Origin: Pedobacter sp. SL55
GTDB taxonomy: Bacteria; Bacteroidota; Bacteroidia; Sphingobacteriales; Sphingobacteriaceae
Direction of reading: 5' to 3'
Length of the DNA: 64,000 bases
Assembly: GCF_026625705.1 (NCBI RefSeq)
Contig: NZ_CP113059.1
Location: 2,232,001 to 2,296,000 of the forward strand
Shown: piece after piece, positions 17,597 through 26,820 of the stretch
Layout: each line of letters opens with the position of its first letter
Position numbering within the stretch: the stretch's first letter is position 1
Notes under the pieces: generated by a model
Databases searched by the model: none
Seen by the model: only the letters and a program-made list of their open reading frames with translations
Told to the model about the DNA's origin: nothing
Position numbers and translations under genes: made by a program

Positions 17597-17830
17597 TAGT
17601 CCGCAAGTCAGTAAAGTCAAATAGTTGGAAAGTCGGCAGATATAATGCTGATGAACCAATGAACTATTGAACAATTCACACACAAATGAACCAATCCCGT
17701 TTCTATTATAGATGCGGGATTTTTTTGTTAGTCCGACAGTCCGAAAGATTATAGTCCGAAAGAGTGGAAGCCATTGGACAATGCTAGTTCAAAACTAACT
17801 TTCGGTCTGTATAACTTTCGGACTACTTTC
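17597..17830. repeat. Quasi-repeat patch, GTCCGAAAG / CTTTCGGAC type
   Basis: GTCCGCAAGTCAGTAAAGTC and related words come first. After a terminator, GTCCGACAGTCCGAAAG and TAGTCCGAAAGAG (17731-17765) are mirrored by AACTTTCGGTCTG and AACTTTCGGACTAC (17800-17826), which could fold back. The gap holds no gene. Confidence 0.55.
17693..17727 (+). terminator. Intrinsic terminator after the beta-barrel gene
   Basis: AATCCCG at 17693-17699 pairs with CGGGATT at 17715-17721 and is followed by a T-run. Confidence 0.75.
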
Positions 17831-17845
17831 CCTATCTTTACAACC

Positions 17846-18838
17846 GTGAGCGAAAAAATCTTAAGCATCCAAAATTTAACCAAGCAGCATCAAGCCGAGC
17901 AACTATCTGGTATTTCTAATGTTAGTTTTGATATTAATAAAGGCGAAATTGTAGCCATTATTGGCGAAAGTGGCAGTGGTAAATCAACTTTGTTAAAATC
18001 TATTAACGGGTTGTTGAAAGTTGATGAGGGCGAAATCATTTTTAATGGTAAACGTGTGAAAGGACCAGACGAGCAGTTGATCCCAGGGCATGTGGAGATG
18101 AAAATGGTTACACAGGATTTTTCACTGAATATCTACGCCAAAGTTTACGATAACATCGCTTCGCAGCTTTCTAATACTAATGTAGCTTTAAAACAGCAAA
18201 AGACCATGGAGGTAATGGAACATTTGCGAATTAAAGCACTAAAAGATAAAAAGATTATTGCGTTAAGTGGCGGCGAGCAGCAACGTGTGGCCATAGCAAA
18301 AGCCTTAGTGAGTGATACTAAGGTGTTGTTGTTGGATGAACCTTTTTCGCAAGTTGATGCTATCCTTAAAAATCAACTGCGGGCAGATATTAAGCGATTA
18401 GCTAAAGAAACTGGACTAACCATCATCATGGTATCTCACGATGCTACAGATGGTTTGTTTATGGCAGATCGATTAGTAATTTTAAAGGATGGACAATTGG
18501 TACAGGAAGGTAAGCCGAGAGAGGTTTACAATCAGCCAAGCAATACCTACACCGCTAAAATGTTAGGCAATGCGGTGGTGCTTTCTAAAAAAGAAGCACA
18601 ACAATTAGGCTTAAAAGTAAATGGCGAGCACATTTGTTTTTATCCAGAATGGGTAGAATTAAAAGCGAGCTGGTCGGCAAAGAAATTTAACGTACGCGAT
18701 ATTTACTATAAAGGTTTTTATGACGAATTGTTACTGGAAAGAAATGGTGTACATATCAGGGCTTTGCAGTTAAACAGCGGAGAGCATAAAAAAAACGACC
18801 AAGTGTATGTGAACATTGGTCGTTTTCTAGAGTTATAA
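17846..18838 (+). CDS. ABC transporter ATP-binding protein
   Basis: A 330-residue ATPase starting at GTG 17846. Walker A is GESGSGKST, the Q-loop lies in VTQDFSLN, the signature is LSGGEQQRVAIAKAL, Walker B is LLLDEPF, and the H-loop is in VSHDATD. The distal region after about residue 240 resembles a regulatory extension as in MalK/PotA-type ATPases (AKMLGNAVVLS, then VYVNIGRFLEL). No permease or binding protein gene is adjacent, so the substrate is unknown. The GTG is chosen because upstream codons read through the quasi-repeat patch. TATCTTTA just before it resembles a -7 box, so the transcript may be nearly leaderless. Confidence 0.8.
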   Translation: MSEKILSIQNLTKQHQAEQLSGISNVSFDINKGEIVAIIGESGSGKSTLLKSINGLLKVDEGEIIFNGKRVKGPDEQLIPGHVEMKMVTQDFSLNIYAKVYDNIASQLSNTNVALKQQKTMEVMEHLRIKALKDKKIIALSGGEQQRVAIAKALVSDTKVLLLDEPFSQVDAILKNQLRADIKRLAKETGLTIIMVSHDATDGLFMADRLVILKDGQLVQEGKPREVYNQPSNTYTAKMLGNAVVLSKKEAQQLGLKVNGEHICFYPEWVELKASWSAKKFNVRDIYYKGFYDELLLERNGVHIRALQLNSGEHKKNDQVYVNIGRFLEL

Positions 18839-18845
18839 TATTTTT

Positions 18846-19266
18846 TTATCTCAATTTCGATGTAACAATAACCACTCTTAACCCAACAGGAATGGTCGGT
18901 TTAATTGGGTTTAATACATTATCTCCAGAAGTTTGTATATCAATAGTTATGGAACCCTTCCTTACTACATAGCTGTAAGCTTGTGCATCAAATACGAACG
19001 GAAGTTGTCTGTATTCACCAACACTGTTATCTGGATATATATATACTAGAATAGCATCATTTTTAAATGTTAAATCGTCGATTTCAGGAAAGTTAATTGT
19101 TGCAGACAGTCTAGTATTATTCTCAGAGGAAATCCATTGATTCGGATTTATCACAGTTTCGATTGTTTCGTTGGGTAAAGTTTGTTCAGGTACGTAAACT
19201 TCTTTTCTTGCATGATGCCAAACCTAGTGTGGTAATGCAAAGTAGGAGTAGGGCTAGTTTTTTCAT
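18846..19266 (-). CDS. Small lipoprotein, apparent frameshift after the signal peptide
   Basis: The ATG at 19266 starts a lipoprotein signal (MKKLALLLLCITTLGLASC, then KK), but that frame stops after 26 codons. The next frame carries VYVPEQTLPNETIETVINPN, then FPEIDDLTFKNDAILVYIYP and a beta-rich remainder ending at 18846. Removing one base from the A4 run (plus-strand T at 19203-19206) joins them as S-C-K-K-E-V-Y-V-P. The repaired protein has about 139 residues. I do not recognise the family, though many small Sphingobacteriaceae lipoproteins have this layout. Whether the shift is real or a consensus error cannot be told here. Confidence 0.6.
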
Positions 19267-19629
19267 TGTGTGTTGGTTTAAATTTTTGCGAAACTCCTGC
19301 TGTGTTAAAGAGGATATTTCAAATTTCATTTGTGTGTTGTTAAGCGTATATCAAAACCATTGCCAAAAAAATGCAAATATCGTCCGCTGATAAAAATAAA
19401 ATTGAACAAAAAATAAAATGTTTTGTTTTTGATTAATTTGAGCCACTTTTTGAAAGTTTTTTAGCGAAAATATCTATTGAATAATTTTTGAAGTTCCAGA
19501 TTTAAAACTAAAATTGATTACTTTTTTGGAGAGGAAAAGTAACTGGAAATAAAAAATAGGAGACAATTTCTTGCCTCCTATCTACATTTATATAATGATG
19601 GAAAAGTTTCTTTTTTTCTTAGTCTCGTC

Positions 19630-19698
19630 ATTGCGAGGCACGAAGCAATCCTACAACGTTCGCTACTATCGCTTTAAGATTGCTTCGTGCCTCGCAAT
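19630..19698. repeat. REP-like hairpin, family A, second copy
   Basis: ATTGCGAGGCACGAAGCAAT plus C (19630-19650) is perfectly mirrored at 19678-19698, with a loop of 27 bases. It lies just past the ilvA stop. The rest of the gap 19267-19629 is A/T-rich and holds no gene that I can see. Confidence 0.85.
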
Positions 19699-19711
19699 TA
19701 CAACTTGGCGA

Positions 19712-20962
19712 TTAAACCAAATACTCAAACAAAGTGGCGTCTTGGTTCAGTTCAATTACATCAAATTTGAAATCTTTCATTCGTTGTAGTAAGCTAGGAT
19801 AGTCAGTTTTATCCATTAATTCTATACCCACTAAAGCAGGTCCATTTTCTTTATTTGTTTTCTTGATGAACTCGAAACGGGTAATGTCATCTTGTGGTCC
19901 CAGAACTTCGTTCACAAATAGTTTTAAAGCTCCTGGTCGCTGCGGAAAACGTACGATAAAGTAATGTTTCAATCCTTCGAAAAGTAAAGACTTCTCTTTG
20001 ATTTCCTGCATACGTTCGATATCGTTATTGCCACCGCTAACCACACAAACTACAGTTTTGCCTACAATTTGGTCTTTTACCTGTTCTAGTGCGGCTACAG
20101 ATAAAGCACCTGCAGGTTCTACTACAATGGCATCTTCGTTATAGAGTTTTAAAATGGTAGTACAAATTTGTCCCTCTGGTATTAAATACGTAGAACTCAA
20201 TAAATCGCTGCAGTATTTGTAGGTAATCCAGCCCATGCGTTTTACCGCTGCACCATCTACAAAACGTTCAATATTTTCTACCGTAACCGGACTACCATGT
20301 TTTAAAGCTTCTGTTAATGATGGTGCGCCCATAGGTTCTACACCAAAAACTTTAACGCTAGGTTTAACCGTTTGTAGGTAAGCCGTAACACCAGATGCTA
20401 AACCACCACCACCAATAGGCACCACAATGGCATCCAAATCAGGCAAGTCTTGATAAATTTCCATCATTACCGTTGCTTGGCCTTCAATTACCTTTTCGTC
20501 ATCAAAAGGAGGAATGAAAGTAGCCGATTTTTCTTCGCTGTAAGCTAAGGCCTCTTTTAAGCAGTCGTCAAAAGTATCGCCCACTAAAACTACTTCAATG
20601 TTATTTCCACCAAACATATTTACCTGTTTGATTTTTTGTTTCGGAGTGATCTCAGGCATGAAAATTACACCTTTGATCCCTAGTTTTTGGCAAGAATAGG
20701 CTACGCCCTGTGCATGATTTCCTGCACTAGCGCAAACCACTCCGTTTTTAAGTTGGTCGGCAGTTAGGCCACTAATTTTATTATAGGCGCCACGTAACTT
20801 ATAAGAACGTACAATTTGCAAATCCTCTCGTTTCAAGTAAATATTCGCATTGTACTTTAAAGAAAGCCCTGCGTTAAACTCTAAAGGCGTTCTTTTTACC
20901 ACACCTTGCAGGGTAGCAAATGCCTCTTCAAAATCGAAATTATATGCTGTTGTAGTTTCCAT
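19712..20962 (-). CDS. ilvA: Threonine ammonia-lyase IlvA
   Basis: A 416-residue PLP enzyme converting threonine to 2-oxobutanoate, the first committed step to isoleucine. The PLP Lys is in RSYKLRGAYNKI. The phosphate loop is VPIGGGGLASG, and CASAGNHAQGVAYSC is another PLP-contact block. The C-terminal part (HYFIVRFPQRPGALKLFVNE to the end) is an ACT-like regulatory domain expected to bind isoleucine. It is the last gene of the minus-strand BCAA locus, but about 350 bases with two REP-like elements separate it from leuA, so it may have its own promoter. Confidence 0.93.
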   Translation of the reverse strand: METTTAYNFDFEEAFATLQGVVKRTPLEFNAGLSLKYNANIYLKREDLQIVRSYKLRGAYNKISGLTADQLKNGVVCASAGNHAQGVAYSCQKLGIKGVIFMPEITPKQKIKQVNMFGGNNIEVVLVGDTFDDCLKEALAYSEEKSATFIPPFDDEKVIEGQATVMMEIYQDLPDLDAIVVPIGGGGLASGVTAYLQTVKPSVKVFGVEPMGAPSLTEALKHGSPVTVENIERFVDGAAVKRMGWITYKYCSDLLSSTYLIPEGQICTTILKLYNEDAIVVEPAGALSVAALEQVKDQIVGKTVVCVVSGGNNDIERMQEIKEKSLLFEGLKHYFIVRFPQRPGALKLFVNEVLGPQDDITRFEFIKKTNKENGPALVGIELMDKTDYPSLLQRMKDFKFDVIELNQDATLFEYLV

Positions 20963-21081
20963 TTTCCAAATCCGCCAGTTGGCGAAGCTTTAATTTTATT
21001 TGTTGAAAAGCAATTCCGGCTTTTCATCGGTTACGATAGTCCTGCTATTCGTTGCAAGTTTTTGCTTTAACGTTTGTTGCT

Positions 21082-21272
21082 GTCATTCCGAGGAACGAGG
21101 AATCTGTTTCTTCAATACTTTATAGGTAGATCCTTCGCTACGCTCTGGATGACAGACTAAAACAAAAAACTTTTCACTCTTATCAGGTTTAGTTAACTTA
21201 AAGCAGTGCTTCTATTCCAAATTGGCTCTCTCTCGCTTTAAGATTGCTTCGTCGTTCCTCCTCGCAATGACG
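21082..21272. repeat. REP-like elements (family C-like pair and family A single) between leuA and ilvA
   Basis: GTCATTCCGAGGAACGAGGA and GATCCTTCGCTACGCTCTGG to ATGACAG form an imperfect hairpin at 21082-21154. AGATTGCTTCGTCGTTCCTC to GCAATGACG at 21242-21272 is a family A arm. These fill the 349-base gap, where no gene is seen. Confidence 0.65.
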
Positions 21273-21311
21273 ACATAGGAACGACAAGGCAAGAATAACG
21301 ATGAGAAGAAA

Positions 21312-22484
21312 CTAACTCAACTTAGGCGCCAAATGCAGTACCACCAATTCATTCAAATCGTCATCATTGATGCCCTGTTTTTTATCTGCTAAGTTTAAGA
21401 AAGCGGTATACACCACGGCCAATTGCTCTTTGTCCAAATTGTGACCTAGCCTATCTAAGTGGTGTTTCAAGGCATGTCTGCCGCTTCTTGCCGTTAGTAC
21501 AATAGTAGCATCAGGGAAGCCAACATCTTCTGGTCTAATGATTTCGTAGTTTTCACGATTTTTTAAGAAACCATCTTGGTGAATACCCGAGCTGTGCGCA
21601 AATGCATTGGCACCAACAATCGCTTTGTTAGGTTGCACTGGCATGTTCATTTGGTTGCGCACTTGGTGACTAATTTCATAAATACCCTGCGTATTGATGT
21701 TCGTGTGCAGACCTAAAACTTTGTGCGTTTTCAAAATCATTACTACTTCTTCCATAGAAGTATTACCAGCACGTTCGCCAATACCGTTAATGGTACATTC
21801 TACCTGACGGGCACCATTTTGCAAACCAGCGATAGAGTTAGCCGTAGCCAATCCTAAATCGTTATGGCAGTGACAAGAAATAATCGCTTTATCGATATTC
21901 TTAACGTTCTCTTTTAAGTAAAGAATTTTAGAACCATATTGGTCTGGCAAGCAGTAGCCGTTAGTGTCTGGAATGTTTACAACCGTAGCACCGGCAGCAA
22001 TTACCGCTTCAATCATTTTAGCTAAATATTCAATATCTGCACGGCCTGCATCCTCCGCATAAAACTCCACATCTTCTACATATTTTTTGGCGTATTTTAC
22101 CGCTTCAATAGCACGCTCTAGAATTTCTTCTCTGGTGCTGTTAAATTTGGTCCTGATGTGCATGTCAGAAGCACCAATACCAGTGTGAATACGAGGTCTT
22201 TTGGCGAAACGCAAGGCATCTGCCGCCACATCAATATCATTTTTATTGGCTCTGGTTAATGCGCAAATAATAGGATCGTTTACTGCTTTAGAAAGCTCAA
22301 TCACGCTGTTGAAATCGCCAGGGCTAGAAACAGGAAAACCTGCCTCAATAACATCTACGCCTAGTAGTTCCAACGATTTTGCAATTTCAATTTTCTGAGG
22401 TGTGCTCAATTGGCACCCTGGCACCTGCTCGCCGTCACGCAAAGTGGTGTCAAAAATGTGTACTCTGTTTGGGTCGTGTAACAT
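21312..22484 (-). CDS. leuA: 2-isopropylmalate synthase LeuA, short form without the regulatory domain
   Basis: A 390-residue enzyme that condenses acetyl-CoA with 2-ketoisovalerate, the first step of leucine synthesis. The HMGL-like barrel has [15 protein letters not shown] at the N-terminus. The metal-binding [13 protein letters not shown] is near residue 203, and [15 protein letters not shown] follows. The chain ends soon after the barrel and its linker ([15 protein letters not shown]), so the C-terminal LeuA dimer/allosteric domain of the 500-residue forms is absent. The start is taken at MLHDPNRVH (22484); upstream codons are poorly conserved in character. Isopropylmalate rather than citramalate synthase is inferred from the leuBCD neighbours. 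Confidence 0.9.
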   Translation of the reverse strand: MLHDPNRVHIFDTTLRDGEQVPGCQLSTPQKIEIAKSLELLGVDVIEAGFPVSSPGDFNSVIELSKAVNDPIICALTRANKNDIDVAADALRFAKRPRIHTGIGASDMHIRTKFNSTREEILERAIEAVKYAKKYVEDVEFYAEDAGRADIEYLAKMIEAVIAAGATVVNIPDTNGYCLPDQYGSKILYLKENVKNIDKAIISCHCHNDLGLATANSIAGLQNGARQVECTINGIGERAGNTSMEEVVMILKTHKVLGLHTNINTQGIYEISHQVRNQMNMPVQPNKAIVGANAFAHSSGIHQDGFLKNRENYEIIRPEDVGFPDATIVLTARSGRHALKHHLDRLGHNLDKEQLAVVYTAFLNLADKKQGINDDDLNELVVLHLAPKLS

Positions 22485-22580
22485 AATATTCCAATTAAAA
22501 AGTAAAAATTCAAAAGGCAAAAGCCTGTTTATCGTTTTACTCTAGGTTCCTAACTTTTTTTATTTTTTACTTTTACCTTT

Positions 22581-23654
22581 TTACTTTATTAGACTAAGTA
22601 CTTTTTCGCCCATTTCTTGGGTTCCCAACACTTTAGCGGTGTCGGTATTTTTGTCGGCGATATCGCCAGTTCTATAGCCGTCCTTTAATGCTTTGTCTAC
22701 TGCATCTACTAAAGTTTTTGCTTCTTCTTTTAGTCCGAAACTGATTTCTAACATTAGCGCAGCCGATAGGATAGAAGCCAGTGGATTTGCTAAGTTCTTG
22801 CCAGCAATATCATGTGCCGAACCGTGGATAGGTTCATAGAAACCTACACCATCGCCAACCGAAGCAGAAGCTAACATCCCCATTGAACCTGCAATTTGTG
22901 AAGCTTCATCGGTCAAAATATCTCCAAAAAGGTTAGCGGTTAATACTACATCAAACTTCTTCGGATTTTTAATCAACTGCATGGCTGCATTGTCGATAAA
23001 CATGTGTTCCGTTTCTACATCAGGATACTGTTTAGCAATTTCTTGTACGGTTTCACGCCATAAGCGAGAACTTTCCAATACGTTTGCCTTATCTACCGAA
23101 CACAATCTTTTGCTACGTTGTTGTGCCGCTTGGTAAGCTTTATGCGCAATACGCTCAACTTCATATTTGTGGTAAATCATCAAATCTGAAGCGGTGTTTC
23201 TATCTTCAGAACGAGATTTTTCTCCAAAGTAAACATCGCCTGTTAATTCTCTGAAGAATAAAATATCAGTGCCTTGTAAGATGTGCGCTTTGATACTTGA
23301 AGCTTCTAACAATTCGTCGAACAACAGAATGGGACGTAGGTTCGCATATAAGCCTAATTCCTTTCTGATTTTCAGCAAGCCTTGCTCTGGTCTAACTTTT
23401 AGGGAAGGATCGTTGTCGTACATGGCATGACCGATAGCACCGAATAAAATAGCGTCGCTTTTGCGGGCTTTTTCTAGGGTTTCATCTGGTAGTGGATTGC
23501 CCGTAACTTCAATGGCGGCGTGGCCCATTAAAGCTTCGTCGAAAGTAAATTCGTGACCAAAGTTTTTGGCGATTTGCGCTAGCACAGCTTTCCCCCATTG
23601 GGTAACTTCTTGTCCAATGCCATCGCCAGGTATTACTAAAATGTGTTTTTTCAT
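22581..23654 (-). CDS. leuB: 3-isopropylmalate dehydrogenase LeuB
   Basis: A 357-residue NAD-dependent oxidative decarboxylase of leucine synthesis. It begins HILVIPGDGIGQEV. The substrate-binding arginines are in VRPEQGLLKIRKELGLYANLRP, ELTGDVYFG follows, and the metal Asp residues lie in DILTDEASQIAG. The NAD-binding GSAHDIAGKNLANPLA is near residue 282. The ATG at 23654 (MKKHILVIPG) is preferred to an upstream start. It sits upstream of leuA, with an A/T-rich quasi-repeat spacer of about 100 bases (AAAGTAAAAAGGTAAAAGTA words on the minus strand). Confidence 0.94.
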   Translation of the reverse strand: MKKHILVIPGDGIGQEVTQWGKAVLAQIAKNFGHEFTFDEALMGHAAIEVTGNPLPDETLEKARKSDAILFGAIGHAMYDNDPSLKVRPEQGLLKIRKELGLYANLRPILLFDELLEASSIKAHILQGTDILFFRELTGDVYFGEKSRSEDRNTASDLMIYHKYEVERIAHKAYQAAQQRSKRLCSVDKANVLESSRLWRETVQEIAKQYPDVETEHMFIDNAAMQLIKNPKKFDVVLTANLFGDILTDEASQIAGSMGMLASASVGDGVGFYEPIHGSAHDIAGKNLANPLASILSAALMLEISFGLKEEAKTLVDAVDKALKDGYRTGDIADKNTDTAKVLGTQEMGEKVLSLIK

Positions 23655-23751
23655 TGTATGTTTATTTCTTTCTAACGGCATTCAAGAGGGCTGTGCCGTT
23701 TTTCATTGTTTGTATGTTTTTGAGCGTATCTTAATTTGCATTTAGTCGGTC

Positions 23752-23827
23752 GTCATTTCGAACGAGGAACGAGGAGAAATCTAACGACTATTTTGGATGC
23801 TAGATTTCTCCCTGCGGTCGAAATGAC
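23752..23827. repeat. REP-like hairpin, family B
   Basis: GTCATTTCGAACGAGGAACG to GAGAAATCT is mirrored by AGATTTCTCCCTGCGGTCGA to AATGAC. It lies upstream of leuB, between it and the double ABC ATPase gene. Confidence 0.8.
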
Positions 23828-23852
23828 GATTTTTTTAAAGTTTCTGCTAAAA

Positions 23853-25340
23853 TTAAATCACACTTTCTAATTCTTCTTTGTACGTTTTCTGTTTATAAAT
23901 ATCATTGTATATTACCTCGCCTTTGCTCAACAACAATTGATGCGTTAAATTTTTAGGTAACTGGTCATCGCTGTGCGACACATAAATCAGCGTTCTGTTG
24001 GTAGTGCACAAACCATCAATTAGGGTGTTAAATTGAAGGGTTTGGTGTGCATCTAAACCTTGGCAGGGTTCATCTAACACCAATAGTTCCGGGTTTTTAA
24101 TTACTGTTCTTGCCAATAAAACCAAGCGTTGTTTACCTAATGGCAAGTGCGCTAACAAATCGTTTTTATTGGCAGTTAATCCGAAATATTCAATTAATTC
24201 ATCGACTTGTGTACGTTTGTACCAGCCAATTTCTTTGTATAAGCCAATGCTATCGAAAAAGCCAGAGGCGATGCTTTGCCAAACCGTTGCATTAAAATCG
24301 AAATACCAATGTAGCTCTGGAGAAATTAAACCAATGTGTTGTTTGATGTCCCAGATGCTTTCGCCGCTGCCACGTTTGTTGCCAAAAAGGTAAATCTCAT
24401 TGGCGTAGGCTTGCGGATGGTCGCCATTTACTAAACTTAACAAAGTTGATTTTCCAGAACCATTGTGGCCTTGCAATAACCATTTTTCGCCTGCTATAAT
24501 TTCCCAATTTACGTTTTTAAGCACTTGCTTCTCGCCATAGCTGATGTTCACATCAACCATTTTAATCAGTACCTCACTACTTGATGATGGTGCTTCGTGC
24601 AAAAACTCGGGAATACTTCTCTGTTCAATTACAATGGCACTTTTAGTACAAAAAGTAAAATGTTCTACTAGTTGTCCATCGATGATTTCGCCAAACCTGT
24701 TGATGCAAGCCGGAATTTCAGTTTCGTTACTAACCAAGATGATTTGTGTACCATCATTGGTAGCTTCATCTAATAAGTTATTCAAATTTTGACGGGATTG
24801 GATATCTAAACCAGTGTAAGGTTGGTCTAGCAATAAAAGCTGCGGTTTTAACCATAAGGCTTTAACCAATTGCAACTTTTTATGTTCGCCGCTTGATAGC
24901 TCGATGAGCTGAGCGTTTTTAAGGGCAGCAAAACCTAGCGCTGCTAAAATGGGTTCTGCTTTGGCTAAGTTTAGGTTATTTTCTTTGGCGTAATGCGCTA
25001 ATTCGGCATTAACAGTTAAGGTGTCTTGTACTTGTTGTACATTGTAGCGCTGTTGGTAATAAAAATTGGCAACGCCTTCTTTATTTTTAAATTGATACCA
25101 TTGGGCAATGTATTGGCAGACGGGTTTAGTATCGCTTTGCTTATTAAAGCTGACGACAATTTCTTCTGTACTTTTTTCTATGCCAGCAATTGCTTTCAAC
25201 AAAGCAGTTTTTCCACTTCCGCTAAAACCAGATAAAAGCCAATTTTCACCGTTTTGAATAGTCCATTCCAAGTCCCTTAACACGGTTTTATTGCCGTATT
25301 TTAGGTTAAAGTTGGTAATTTGGACTATTGTTTTAATCAT
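23853..25340 (-). CDS. Double ABC ATPase (ModF/PhrA-like)
   Basis: A 495-residue protein with two fused ABC domains and no membrane segment. Domain 1 has Walker A SGFSGSGKTAL, signature LSSGEHKKLQL and Walker B LLLLDQPYTGLD, with Gln in place of the usual catalytic-site Glu. Domain 2 has GHNGSGKSTLL, PLGKQRLVLL and LLVLDEPCQGLD. This layout matches ModF-type ATPases, whose role is poorly defined. It lies inside the leucine gene order between leuB and a small secreted gene and has no obvious link to amino acid synthesis. The domain 1 Gln suggests one weak nucleotide site, which is inference. Confidence 0.8.
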   Translation of the reverse strand: MIKTIVQITNFNLKYGNKTVLRDLEWTIQNGENWLLSGFSGSGKTALLKAIAGIEKSTEEIVVSFNKQSDTKPVCQYIAQWYQFKNKEGVANFYYQQRYNVQQVQDTLTVNAELAHYAKENNLNLAKAEPILAALGFAALKNAQLIELSSGEHKKLQLVKALWLKPQLLLLDQPYTGLDIQSRQNLNNLLDEATNDGTQIILVSNETEIPACINRFGEIIDGQLVEHFTFCTKSAIVIEQRSIPEFLHEAPSSSSEVLIKMVDVNISYGEKQVLKNVNWEIIAGEKWLLQGHNGSGKSTLLSLVNGDHPQAYANEIYLFGNKRGSGESIWDIKQHIGLISPELHWYFDFNATVWQSIASGFFDSIGLYKEIGWYKRTQVDELIEYFGLTANKNDLLAHLPLGKQRLVLLARTVIKNPELLVLDEPCQGLDAHQTLQFNTLIDGLCTTNRTLIYVSHSDDQLPKNLTHQLLLSKGEVIYNDIYKQKTYKEELESVI

Positions 25341-25354
25341 TGTTTTATTTTTTT

Positions 25355-25416
25355 AACCACATAGAAACATAGATTTTTTTGAAGGCTTTCTCATTGGCCT
25401 ATGTTTCTATGTGGTT
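25355..25416. repeat. 18-bp perfect inverted repeat
   Basis: AACCACATAGAAACATAG (25355-25372) is mirrored by CTATGTTTCTATGTGGTT (25399-25416), with a 26-base loop. It lies upstream of the double ABC ATPase gene. It resembles the AACCACGAAGACGCAAAGGC word at 54649-54675. Confidence 0.75.
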
Positions 25417-25460
25417 TCATTTTTTCATATTAATAAATCCTACTATTGAACTCTAAAGTC

Positions 25461-26008
25461 TTAATCCCATTTAACATCTAAACCCTTAAAATTGTAATTT
25501 GATGTAGAACCGACCCTCTCCCCATAAATTTGAAGACGTAGCAAACTAATTGTTGGTATGATATCCTTTGCTTCCTTAAATTCAATTGTAAAGGCATAAG
25601 AAATTTTTGTTTCTGCCTGTTCAATGCGAAACGTCTTTGTTAAATCATTAGGACGTAATGCTGTAAAGCTTTGCAAAGTATTACCTTTTGGGTCAACTAT
25701 TTGTTGCACTGCAAATTGTAAATTCCTTTTTTTGTTCCTAAATATGTAATTAATCCTCTAACAGTAATTTTATCATCAGTTTTACTACCTTTTACTTCTG
25801 TTATTTTTATAGTTGTACTATCCAATGTAATTTCAATGTTACCACTTCTTAGCTCTAGTGCAGCCTTAAGATACGCAGTTTTCTCTTTCTCGCTAATCAG
25901 CTGATTACTTAAGTTTTCAATTTCCTTTTTTAATACTTCTGAACTAGTTTGAGCCAATGCTTGCGTACACAACAAGCTAAGTAGCAACATTAGTGGTTTA
26001 ATTTTCAT
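25461..26008 (-). CDS. Small secreted protein, apparent frameshift
   Basis: A signal peptide (MKIKPLMLLLSLLCTQALAQ) and a short coiled coil (VLKKEIENLSNQLISEKEKT) are followed by a beta-rich domain. The first frame stops at 25697, while the continuation (AVQQIVDPKGNTLQSFTAL to LDVKWD) lies in the next frame. An eighth A in the A7 run (plus-strand T at 25727-25733) gives G-T-K-K-R-N-L-Q-F-A-V-Q-Q and a protein of about 182 residues. I do not recognise the family. It lies between leuD and the ABC ATPase gene. The function is unknown. Confidence 0.6.
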
Positions 26009-26056
26009 TTTTCAAGGTTTTAGATGATAGGTTAGCTGGATATAAACTACTGTTAA

Positions 26057-26662
26057 TTATAAAGTTTTAGGTTGATATACTCTGTTCTGCTCGTAGGTTT
26101 CAATCAAATCAGTTTGGCTACGAACGAAATCAATATCGTCGTAACCGTTAATCAAGCAAGATTTTTTGTAGGGATTGATTTCGAAGTTTTCTTTAGCTCC
26201 AGTAGCATCAATCGTTACGGTTTGTTCTTCTAAGTTTACCGTCAAGGTAGAAGTAGCATCTTTAGCAACTTGCGTAAAAATATCTGCTAAAAAAGCCTCA
26301 CTTACTTGTATAGGTAGCAAACCGTTGTTTAACGCATTTCCTTTAAAGATATCAGCAAAAAAACTGCTGATGACCACGTCAAATCCTGCATCTTGGATAG
26401 CCCAAGCCGCATGCTCGCGACTACTGCCGCAACCAAAGTTTTTACCTGCAACCAATACCTTTCCGCTATAAGTAGGATCGTTCAACACGAAGTCCGCTTT
26501 AGGTGTATTGTCGCCGTTGTAACGCCAATCGCGGAACAGGTTTTCGCCAAAGCCTTCGCGGGTAGTGGCTTTTAAAAACCTCGCCGGGATGATTTGGTCG
26601 GTATCTATATTCTCAATCGATAATGGTACTACCGATGAAGTTAATGTTTCAAATTTTTTCAT
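26057..26662 (-). CDS. leuD: 3-isopropylmalate dehydratase small subunit LeuD
   Basis: A 201-residue aconitase swivel-domain protein that partners LeuC to isomerise 2- to 3-isopropylmalate. [13 protein letters not shown] at the N-terminus and [19 protein letters not shown] near residue 73 are diagnostic. The length is normal for the bacterial type. It lies downstream of the methyltransferase gene, which separates it from leuC; an intervening gene is uncommon for leuCD but compatible with one transcript. The upstream spacer of about 130 bases contains repeat words (TGATTACACTGATTTAGTG and the GAGCTCGCAAGCTCGG 24-mer). Confidence 0.94.
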   Translation of the reverse strand: MKKFETLTSSVVPLSIENIDTDQIIPARFLKATTREGFGENLFRDWRYNGDNTPKADFVLNDPTYSGKVLVAGKNFGCGSSREHAAWAIQDAGFDVVISSFFADIFKGNALNNGLLPIQVSEAFLADIFTQVAKDATSTLTVNLEEQTVTIDATGAKENFEINPYKKSCLINGYDDIDFVRSQTDLIETYEQNRVYQPKTL

Positions 26663-26671
26663 ACTTAAAGA

Positions 26672-26820
26672 TGATTACACTGATTTAGTGATTATCTGTG
26701 ATGAGCTCGCAAGCTCGGTTACACCGATTAAATTATACTATTTGTCTTTATTCCTTACTCTTTGTTCTTTTATCTTTAGTCTTTCCGCCTTTTACCTTTT
26801 CAAAGCTTTTACCCTCAATC
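26672..26820. repeat. Quasi-repeat patch with GATTACACTGATT words, a shared 24-mer and CTTTnnTC pyrimidine words
   Basis: GATTACACTGATTTAGTGAT precedes GATGAGCTCGCAAGCTCGGT (inverse copy of 6121-6143). A pyrimidine-rich series follows (CTTTATTCCTTACTCTTTG, TTTATCTTTAGTCTTTCC) running into the methyltransferase 3' end. Confidence 0.5.

Noticed and set aside
17688..17756. Short ORF starting at the ATG in ATGAACCAATCCCG
   Set aside because: It lies across an intrinsic terminator and a quasi-repeat patch, with no coding character.
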